From positions 1 through 29,075 of the forward strand of contig CAYNNP010000056.1 of assembly GCA_964398215.1 (NCBI GenBank): 29,075 nucleotides of DNA. The letters are read 5' to 3'. Source of the stretch: CAYNNP01 sp964398215 (lineage in GTDB: Bacteria; Planctomycetota; Planctomycetia; Pirellulales; Pirellulaceae). Position numbers and translations under genes: made by a program. Positions 22,872 through 29,075 of this stretch are shown here, piece by piece; the stretch's first letter is position 1, and each line of letters begins with the position of its first letter. The notes below the pieces were generated by a model. The model did no database searches, was not told where the DNA came from, and saw nothing but the letters and a program-made list of their open reading frames with translations.

Positions 22872-25280
22872 ATGCTGACCGAAAACCACTCGAACAGCTT
22901 TTCTGCCAATCCCACCGCCTCAGCGATGCCCGAACCCGACGGATTTGAATTTGAACCGCCACCCCAGGCTAAATTGCCAGAGGTGGATGATCGTCAGGCT
23001 GAACTATTCGAGACAGAGCCGCCACCCTGGGAACTCGCTGACCAAGATGACATCGCGGTAGCCTGTGTTGTTTTCAGTGAACAGCCCTACGGTCCGTACG
23101 ACTACCGGATTCCAGATGATTTGCGCGGCGAGTTGCAGCCTGGCATGCGAGTGCGAGTACCACTTGGGCGGCGGCGAAAAACGATCATTGGCTGGTGTAC
23201 CGAAACCAAAATAGGATCGTCAAAACAAGGTTCACTTCGCGAAGTCGCAGAAGTTCTTGATGACGCGCCGCTGTGCGACGCGCCGCTTGTGCGGCTTGTG
23301 CTTTGGATGGCTCACTATTACCAAGCCCCAATCGGACAAGTCTTTGACACACTGATTCCTTCCAGTGTGCGGTCCAACGCAGGGACTCGCGAACGAACCT
23401 ATCTCACTCCAGCGCCAGCAGCCGATGACGAAGATCTTGTCAACGCACTTCCAAAAAAACAACAAGCCGCGCTCCGACATTTGATCGCTGCGGGCCGGCC
23501 AATGACATCCAACCAACTGATGGCACTGGCCGAGTGCACCAGTGGCCCCGTTCGGCAATTGCGAAAAAAGGCCTTGGTCACTGAAACAGTTCAACGAGAA
23601 ATGACGACGGGCACGCCGACGCGTTGGCAATTGGATGATGGCGAAAAAGAACAGAAGCATCAACTCACCAAGGATCAAGAAAACGCTTTGTCGCGGATTC
23701 AATCAGCACTTGATTCAGGAGAATCGCGGACACTGCTATTGCATGGTGTCACTGGCAGCGGCAAAACAGAAGTCTACATCCAAGCCATCGAACACTTGGT
23801 CAAATTTGCCCGTGGGGCAATTGTCTTGGTTCCAGAAATCAGCCTGACGCCGCAAACGCGTGGACGCTTCGAACGACGTTTTCCCTCGGTGGCGGTGCTG
23901 CACAGTCAGATGTCGCCAGCAGAAAGACACTTTCAGTGGCAAAGAATTCGGCGCGGCGATGTGCAAGTCGTCGTGGGGCCTCGTAGTGCTATTTTCGCTC
24001 CCCTGCCGAACTTGGGGCTGATCGTGATTGATGAAGAACATGATTCTTCGTTCAAGCAAGACACACAGCCACGGTATCACGCGCGGCGTGTCGCTCTCGC
24101 GCGCTCAAAATCGTTAAAGATCCCGCTTGTCCTGGGCACAGCAACGCCTTCGCTGGAATCCTGGCACGCCACAACCACCGGTCGCGCCGAACTCGTCCGC
24201 ATGCCAGCGCGAGTTGGTAACCGCCCAATGCCAGACGTCCAACTGGTCGATTTGCGAATCCGTGACGATCGCACCTACGGCGCGATCAGTCGCCCACTGC
24301 ATCAAGCGATCAATGAAACGCTGCGAGAAAAAGGACAAGTGATTCTACTGCTGAACCGACGCGGCTTTGCAACCAACATCCAGTGTCCATCATGCGGGCA
24401 TGTGGTTACCTGCCCAGACTGTGACATGCCACTGACTCACCATCGAGATGGCGGAAAAGCCGTTTGCCATTACTGTGACTATACGATTCCCACTCCGCCC
24501 TGGTGCCCAGAATGTACGTTTGACGGTATTCGGTACGGTGGATTGGGCACCCAGAAATTAGAAGTCGAGATCAAGGCGAGATTCCCCAACTCCACCATCG
24601 CACGAATGGATAGCGATACGATGCGCAAACCGGGCAGCCATCAACGGGTGCTTGCCGCATTCCGCGCAGGCGAAGTCGATTTGTTGCTGGGAACACAAAT
24701 GATCGCAAAAGGCTTGGACTTTCCCAATGTGCTGCTGGTCGGCGTGATCAATGCCGATGGCGCACTTCACTTTCCTGATTTCCGTGCCGCTGAAAGAACG
24801 TTCCAACTGGTCACACAAGTCGCGGGACGAACCGGACGCAGTGATCGTGGCGGGCGCGTCATTGTGCAAACTTTTTCACCAGAACATCCTGCCATTCAGG
24901 CCGCGTCAAGGCACGACTACGAGAAATTTGCGACCGAAGAATTAGCCCATCGTGTGAAGTTCAACTATCCGCCACTTGGATGCGTCGGACGGATCATCAT
25001 TCGCGGCGCGGTCGAACAAGTCACCGAAGCAACTGCGGAAGCGATGCGGATTCACTTGGAGGCTTCGCGAGAAGCGTTGGGCGCCGAAGTCAGAATTCTT
25101 GGCCCAGCGCCACCGCCGATCTCAAAACTACGTGGCAAGTACCGTTTCCACATCTTGCTCCAGTCGATCAGCCCCAATCAACTGGGTGAAACCATCCGGC
25201 GCACGACGTCAAAGTTCAAGATTCCAGAGAAAGACGATGTGCAATTCGTCGTGGATATCGACCCGATGGACATGCTGTAA
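22872..25280 (+). CDS. priA: Primosomal protein N', replication restart helicase
   Basis: An 802-residue PriA, the DEAH-type 3'-5' helicase that reloads the replisome at stalled forks. The N-terminal DNA-binding domain starts near residue 61 (IAVACVVFSEQPYGPYDYRIP) and is preceded by about 58 acidic Pro-rich residues, longer than usual. Then come Walker A GVTGSGKT (292-299), DEEH (387-390), a zinc region with eight cysteines in four CxxC pairs (505-548: CPSC, CPDC, CHYC, CPEC), IAKGLDFPNV and QVAGRTGRSDRGG. All helicase motifs and zinc ligands are intact. The ATG at 22872 or an ATG 18 codons later (MPEPDGFEF) could be used. It is divergent from nadD. Confidence 0.95.
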   Translation: MLTENHSNSFSANPTASAMPEPDGFEFEPPPQAKLPEVDDRQAELFETEPPPWELADQDDIAVACVVFSEQPYGPYDYRIPDDLRGELQPGMRVRVPLGRRRKTIIGWCTETKIGSSKQGSLREVAEVLDDAPLCDAPLVRLVLWMAHYYQAPIGQVFDTLIPSSVRSNAGTRERTYLTPAPAADDEDLVNALPKKQQAALRHLIAAGRPMTSNQLMALAECTSGPVRQLRKKALVTETVQREMTTGTPTRWQLDDGEKEQKHQLTKDQENALSRIQSALDSGESRTLLLHGVTGSGKTEVYIQAIEHLVKFARGAIVLVPEISLTPQTRGRFERRFPSVAVLHSQMSPAERHFQWQRIRRGDVQVVVGPRSAIFAPLPNLGLIVIDEEHDSSFKQDTQPRYHARRVALARSKSLKIPLVLGTATPSLESWHATTTGRAELVRMPARVGNRPMPDVQLVDLRIRDDRTYGAISRPLHQAINETLREKGQVILLLNRRGFATNIQCPSCGHVVTCPDCDMPLTHHRDGGKAVCHYCDYTIPTPPWCPECTFDGIRYGGLGTQKLEVEIKARFPNSTIARMDSDTMRKPGSHQRVLAAFRAGEVDLLLGTQMIAKGLDFPNVLLVGVINADGALHFPDFRAAERTFQLVTQVAGRTGRSDRGGRVIVQTFSPEHPAIQAASRHDYEKFATEELAHRVKFNYPPLGCVGRIIIRGAVEQVTEATAEAMRIHLEASREALGAEVRILGPAPPPISKLRGKYRFHILLQSISPNQLGETIRRTTSKFKIPEKDDVQFVVDIDPMDML

Positions 25281-25305
25281 TTTCGGGCGCAACCAGGCCG
25301 TCAAA

Positions 25306-25393
25306 AACCGGGGCTATCGCCCATCGGCTCATTTGCGCTGTCGGCGCCGAGTTGGTTCAGAACCCTTTGAGCCGCAGGGCGATAGCCCCGGTT
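25306..25393. repeat. Large hairpin element, copy 3 (arms in permuted order)
   Basis: The right-type arm (25306-25331) comes first and the left-type arm (25368-25393) second, separated by 36 nt that include GCGCTGTCGGCGCCGAGTTG. Sequence before the first arm (AACCAGGCCGTCAAA) corresponds to the loop end of the other copies, and sequence after the second arm (TCGAGCACAAC) to the loop start. The arms still pair and can fold. It lies between the convergent priA and TolC-like genes and could act in termination of either. Confidence 0.75.
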
Positions 25394-25414
25394 TCGAGCA
25401 CAACAGGCTATTGC

Positions 25415-25465
25415 CGGCTAACGCCTTGTCGCTCACCGAAAAGTTGTTTCCAAAAAAATCACAGC
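25415..25465. repeat. Dispersed repeat running into the 3' end of the TolC-like gene
   Basis: CGGCTAACGCCTTGTC (25415-25430) and GTTTCCAAAAAAATCACAGC (25446-25465) match the sequence at 9715-9766 closely, the second 20-mer exactly. The repeat reaches past 25459, so it supplies the stop codon and last two codons of the minus-strand gene. The C-terminal residues of that protein may therefore have been reset by insertion or fixation of the repeat. Confidence 0.6.
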
Positions 25466-27921
25466 TTCGGAGAGTCAGCGCCAATCGAACCGGGATCAAT
25501 CCAACTTCCATCGGGATCAAGCTCAAATGTTCCCATTTCAAAATCCAACAGAACTCGCAGCACTTCATAGCTGACCCACACTTCTAACAAATCGTTTTGC
25601 GCATCCAACAGATCCGACAATGCTGAAACCAAGTCACGTGCCGCGGTTGGTGATGTTCTTGACGTTGTTTGATTTTGTTGTGCGGGCGGGTTCAATCGCA
25701 ATCTTGCGATATCAACCTGAGCGATCGCAACCTGCACTGCCGCGCGACGAATTTCCAGATTGATCTGACTCAGCTGAATGATTCGGATAGTGTTTTGCAA
25801 ACTCTGTTTTATACGGTCTTCAAACAGCATGTAATCACGGCGCGCCTGCTGGTATTCAATCAACGCATTGCGATACTGATTGCGCTCAGCGACTCTGACC
25901 AATGGCGAATCGTACTGCAGGCCAAACTGAAGTTGTCCACTGTCCTTGTTAAACCCCAGCAAGTTATTCGAGCTGGTTCCAACACTGCCATTGACCGAAA
26001 GGCTCAAGTCACTCTTAAGAGCGTTGGCAAAAAACTCGATCCTTCGCCATTGGTCGACAAGATTGGCACGTGCATTCATCCAGTCCAAACGCTGGACCCG
26101 CGCCACCTCAACCGCCTCCTCCGATTCGATCTGCACAGGTAGCAAACCGATTCCTTGAAGCCTGATTTCTGCTTGCACCAAAGACAATTCCAGCAACAAA
26201 TCCGACAGTTTTGTTGCCAAATCTATCAGCTGTTCCCATTCTTTCTTTTCTGGCGAACTCTCTTTCTTCTTGGACTCGGAATCAGGTTCCAGCTCGAGAT
26301 CCATTTCGGAATCATCATCGTTCTTTCGCTCGATGAGTTCCAACCGAAGGTCTCGGTTCTCGGCCAAATCGCTTTCTAGTTTTGGCAGTCGCGATTCCAA
26401 CATTTCGACCTGGCCAGTTAAAACTTGCTGGTCATAGACGCGTTGGTCAACGTCCGCAGACAACCGCTTGATTTGTTTTGCGACACGCTCCAGTTGAGAC
26501 TTTCGTTGCGGCAGCTTTTCCAAAAAGCTATCCATGTCCGCGCCGGCATCGGACAAATGAGACTCGATATCGTCGTCCAAATCCGCGATTGCTTCCAGCG
26601 CGTCGTCAACAAACTCAAAGCTAGGATCATCGCGTCGCTTGCGAATTCGAATCAGGATTTCTGACAATTCGTCTTGGATCTGATTCAGCTTTGGATCGAT
26701 CAAGACAAATCGGTTCAGCACGTCGTCTTTGATCTCCAAAGGCAATTCCGGCGGAAGACCCAGCTCGATCTTGAACGCGTCAACTCGGCTAGCATAGGAC
26801 GCTTTGGCAGCCAACAAACTACTTTGCGCGTTCAGCAAAGCTTGTCTTGCTTGGTCCACCTGCAACCGAAAACTAATCCGATTCGCCCCGAAAGCAGCAT
26901 CCAAGAGTTCCAAACTACTTCGGAGCGCCGCGATGTTGGTCGTTTGGTTACGAATCTGTTGTTGGGTCTGCAACAGATCAAGGTAACCTCCCGCTCCAGG
27001 TGCACCATTGCGTCCACTCGGCAAACCAGCGATCAAACCTAGACCGGCTTGGCCAACGTTGTTACCCAACGTTGGTCCGCTGCCAGAGTTGCGGCCCGTT
27101 GCAATGTTGACATAGAACCCTTGGCGAAATTGTTGCATTTGCCGAACGTTGGCCAATAGCCGACGTTCGCTTTGTGTCAAATTCTCTAGCACACGGGCAC
27201 GGCCACCGAACCGCAGCAAGGGCTGGACAATGGAAAAATCAAGCGTCGATGAAAATAGGTTGCCGCCCGAGCCCCACGCGTCCCACACAAGGCTGTTGGC
27301 AAGCCCGGCGACAAGTTGCGCGCCAGTCGCTGACAACTTGCTAAAGCCAACGGAATTTGTGTGTGAAGTATTGCTCTGAGCGCCAACGTCACGACCACGA
27401 AAGTCTTGTTCAATTCTTCCATCCGCAAAGAACTGATGATCGAACTGAAATCTTTCGAAGGTGACATCCAGTGCCGAAAGGTAAAGCGTTTCCAAGTTGT
27501 CTTGATAGTCACGTGAATGAATCCGCGCGACTCGCACAGCATCTTTGAGCGTCAAGCTTATTTGGCCATCTTCATCGATCGGCAACGATGCGTGCCAGCC
27601 AACCGGTTCGACGGCAGGAATGTGGCCATACTGATCCCAGTCTGCCCCCTGCATTCCATCGACACAACGCATCAAGCGATTCGAGTTCGGATCGTCCGGC
27701 GGCATTGGTGGGCAATCGATCGCATTGGGATCGTGCAGCCGTGAAACTGGCGATGGATAAATGCTTGCGTTCTCTAGATGGCCACCTTTTTGAACGATCG
27801 CATGGTAGGATTCGCTATCCGCTTCAGTACGGTATCGGTGCCGCGAGCAAGCTGGCGCGGCGATAAATATCGCTGAAAGCGCAATGCCTTTCCAATTTCG
27901 ACGGGGTGATACAGTGGACAA
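25459..27921 (-). CDS. TolC-family outer-membrane efflux lipoprotein with long charged insertion
   Basis: An 820-residue protein, about 350 longer than a typical TolC-family subunit. The TTG at 27921 is the likely start: an in-frame stop lies just upstream, AGCTGGA precedes it, and the signal sequence ISAIFIAAPAC-like segment (ALSAIFIAAPAC, lipid-accepting Cys25) follows. Residues 120-390 form the first TolC-type repeat (VARIHSRDYQDNLE, FSIVQPLLRFGGR, LLNAQSSLLAAKASYASRVDAFKIELGLP). Residues about 400-595 are an inserted, very charged, coiled-coil-like region with an acidic stretch near 535-560. The second repeat resumes at RLDWMNARANLVDQWR and contains QFGLQYDSPLVRVAERNQYRNAL. No membrane-fusion protein or pump gene is adjacent. 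It probably forms a trimeric export channel, with partners encoded elsewhere. Confidence 0.88.
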   Translation of the reverse strand: MSTVSPRRNWKGIALSAIFIAAPACSRHRYRTEADSESYHAIVQKGGHLENASIYPSPVSRLHDPNAIDCPPMPPDDPNSNRLMRCVDGMQGADWDQYGHIPAVEPVGWHASLPIDEDGQISLTLKDAVRVARIHSRDYQDNLETLYLSALDVTFERFQFDHQFFADGRIEQDFRGRDVGAQSNTSHTNSVGFSKLSATGAQLVAGLANSLVWDAWGSGGNLFSSTLDFSIVQPLLRFGGRARVLENLTQSERRLLANVRQMQQFRQGFYVNIATGRNSGSGPTLGNNVGQAGLGLIAGLPSGRNGAPGAGGYLDLLQTQQQIRNQTTNIAALRSSLELLDAAFGANRISFRLQVDQARQALLNAQSSLLAAKASYASRVDAFKIELGLPPELPLEIKDDVLNRFVLIDPKLNQIQDELSEILIRIRKRRDDPSFEFVDDALEAIADLDDDIESHLSDAGADMDSFLEKLPQRKSQLERVAKQIKRLSADVDQRVYDQQVLTGQVEMLESRLPKLESDLAENRDLRLELIERKNDDDSEMDLELEPDSESKKKESSPEKKEWEQLIDLATKLSDLLLELSLVQAEIRLQGIGLLPVQIESEEAVEVARVQRLDWMNARANLVDQWRRIEFFANALKSDLSLSVNGSVGTSSNNLLGFNKDSGQLQFGLQYDSPLVRVAERNQYRNALIEYQQARRDYMLFEDRIKQSLQNTIRIIQLSQINLEIRRAAVQVAIAQVDIARLRLNPPAQQNQTTSRTSPTAARDLVSALSDLLDAQNDLLEVWVSYEVLRVLLDFEMGTFELDPDGSWIDPGSIGADSPKL

Positions 27922-28167
27922 AATCCAGAGGTTCCAGCTGGCGTACCTTCAGCGCAGATTCATAATCAATGATCGGCATGGAACTGGTAAAGACTGAGGA
28001 TTTGTCCGATTTTTCCGGTCACTGTTCCACTTGGCAATGAAACAAGAGTGGCAGTTGGCCGCATGGTTTGTAGCCAGATCGCAAAAACGACGGCCTGCCC
28101 TCGGTCGATCGCATCACCTAACATAGCCAACGAAGAAATCGCTCTCAGGAACAAATGCTTGAATCAA

Positions 28168-28554
28168 ATGTCTGAATCTGACGAACAACCACGTGGAACA
28201 CTAACCACACGAACAATGACAATGCCAGCGGACACGAATCCGGCGGGCGATATTTTTGGAGGCTGGGTGCTTTCGCAAATGGATATCGCCGGCGCGATTT
28301 GCGCTGGCGAGCGTGCTCAGCGGCGCGTTGTCACCGTGGCTCTTGAAAGCATGAGTTTCATCCGGCCGGTGAAGGTTGGCGACATACTATGCGTCTACGC
28401 CGAAGTCACAACTGTCGGCCGAACATCGGTTACCGTACACGTTGAAGCCTGGGTACGTCGTGGCAGAATCGGCGATCGCGAGAAAGTCACCAGTGGTGAA
28501 TTCAAGTTTGTAGCACTGGATGACAACAACGCTCCCGTTCCAGTGCTTCAATAG
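28168..28554 (+). CDS. Acyl-CoA thioesterase, YciA-like hotdog fold
   Basis: A 128-residue hotdog-fold enzyme that cleaves acyl-CoA to a free acid and CoA in the cytoplasm. The motif NPAGDIFGGWVLSQMDIAGA (24-43) is the signature of the YciA/BACH group, with N24 and D28 at the active-site helix, followed by VTVALESMSFIRPVKVGDIL and VYAEVTTVGRTSVTVHVEAW. The ATG at 28168 puts the protein at family length; a longer in-frame frame to 28048 carries no conserved sequence. Upstream, 246 bp separate it from the divergent TolC-like gene, and nothing else is recognised there. Confidence 0.9.
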   Translation: MSESDEQPRGTLTTRTMTMPADTNPAGDIFGGWVLSQMDIAGAICAGERAQRRVVTVALESMSFIRPVKVGDILCVYAEVTTVGRTSVTVHVEAWVRRGRIGDREKVTSGEFKFVALDDNNAPVPVLQ

Positions 28555-28674
28555 CAAACTGTCGATTTTCTTGCACCCTGTTTCCAACAAGCGGCACTTG
28601 CCAATCCGCGATGCAATTCCACACGCCCTCTTCTTCCGTCCAGCCGACTATCAGAGAACCGCTGATCTACGCGC

Positions 28675-28706
28675 AAAAAACGGCAGTGTTCTAAGAACGA
28701 CTGCCG
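28675..28706 (-). terminator. Intrinsic terminator of the FG-GAP-type gene
   Basis: On the minus strand a GC-rich hairpin (CGGCAGT at 28681-28687 pairs with ACTGCCG at 28700-28706, extended by GTTC and GAAC around a TAA loop) is followed directly by six T residues (28680-28675). It lies 40 nt after the stop at 28747, as expected of a rho-independent terminator for that gene. Confidence 0.8.
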
Positions 28707-28746
28707 AAGGGCGTTATGTTTCAATCGTATACGTGATTTGCCAGAA

Positions 28747-29075
28747 TTATTGCCCGGCAACCCAAACTCGCCAGCGACCTTCGTCAGAGACCGTAGCTAA
28801 ATCGTCTGCACCGTTCTTGTCAAAATCCCAGACGACCGGTTTTTCAAGAGCAAGTCCGAATGGGATTCCAAAGGTTTCATTGACCCAGTCGTTGCTATGC
28901 CAGCCGCGATTTACGTCATCGACGTACCACCACCCCATTCCAAGTGCGCTCGTTCCGGTGCGGTAGACACCGACGTCCGCATGACCATCGTTATTCCAAT
29001 CACCGACAACTGGAATCTCATTGGTATTAGCCAAGCCACCAAAAGCAATGCCCGGCTCTTCTAGCTCATCGGGAG
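28747..29075 (-). CDS. FG-GAP/VCBS-type repeat protein, C-terminal part (5' end outside window)
   Basis: The last 109 or so residues of a minus-strand protein; the frame stays open to the right edge (PDELEEPGIAFGGLANTNEI), so the start is not in the window and the internal TTG at 29034 is not a real start. Two short repeats are visible: VVGDWNNDGHADVGVYRTG and VVWDFDKNGADDLATV, each with the D-x-D/N-x-DG calcium-binding pattern and the trailing VGVYR-like strand of FG-GAP/VCBS repeats. Such repeats build beta propellers or stalks in large exported planctomycete proteins. The protein ends GRWRVWVAGQ. An intrinsic terminator follows. The N-terminal domains, and so the function, cannot be judged. 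Confidence 0.8.
   Translation of the reverse strand, partial: PDELEEPGIAFGGLANTNEIPVVGDWNNDGHADVGVYRTGTSALGMGWWYVDDVNRGWHSNDWVNETFGIPFGLALEKPVVWDFDKNGADDLATVSDEGRWRVWVAGQ

Overview
The window looks like a chromosomal segment from a planctomycete, most likely a Rhodopirellula-like member of the Pirellulaceae. Three observations point there: the operon of a DUF2760 protein followed by two non-canonical Hsp70s (the second with a DUF3731-type C-terminus), the mix of leucine-rich-repeat, sialate O-acetylesterase and FG-GAP-type proteins, and GC-rich intergenic palindromes (core GGCGATAGCCCCGGTT) of a kind I associate with that group. Many genes lack a clear Shine-Dalgarno site, and TTG or GTG starts are likely for some. 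This placement is from recognition, not a database search. I saw no rRNA, tRNA, CRISPR array, transposase or phage gene.

Layout: 1-100 is a repeat. 168-2930 (minus strand) holds a secreted HExxH metallopeptidase-like protein and a membrane-anchored LRR protein. 3125-8578 (plus) is the DUF2760-Hsp70-Hsp70 operon, the most unusual functional unit here. 8671-12272 (minus) is a group of exported carbohydrate-active proteins: sialate O-acetylesterase, an alpha/beta esterase and a TIM-barrel-like protein. 12273-14419 is mostly non-coding and rich in repeats; it surrounds one secreted 16-cysteine protein. 14420-17428 (minus) is glnB-glnD, the PII protein and its uridylyltransferase. 17587-18135 (minus) is a PduO-type cobalamin adenosyltransferase, divergent from a Nudix hydrolase (18255-18686, plus). 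18738-20558 (minus) is a transglutaminase-like lipoprotein with a 57-residue membrane protein just downstream.

The right third holds an unrecognised acidic protein (20868-21572), a DUF1569/DinB-like protein, nadD (minus) divergent from priA (plus), a very long TolC-family lipoprotein (25459-27921, minus), a YciA-like acyl-CoA thioesterase, and the 3' part of an FG-GAP/VCBS-type repeat gene that runs off the right edge.

Housekeeping functions (nitrogen sensing, NAD synthesis, replication restart, cobalamin activation) alternate with planctomycete accessory genes. The best leads for new biology are the Hsp70 operon, the cysteine-rich secreted protein between two compound repeats, the hairpin family whose loop is inverted between copies and whose arms are permuted in a third copy, and the TolC-like protein with a roughly 195-residue charged insertion.
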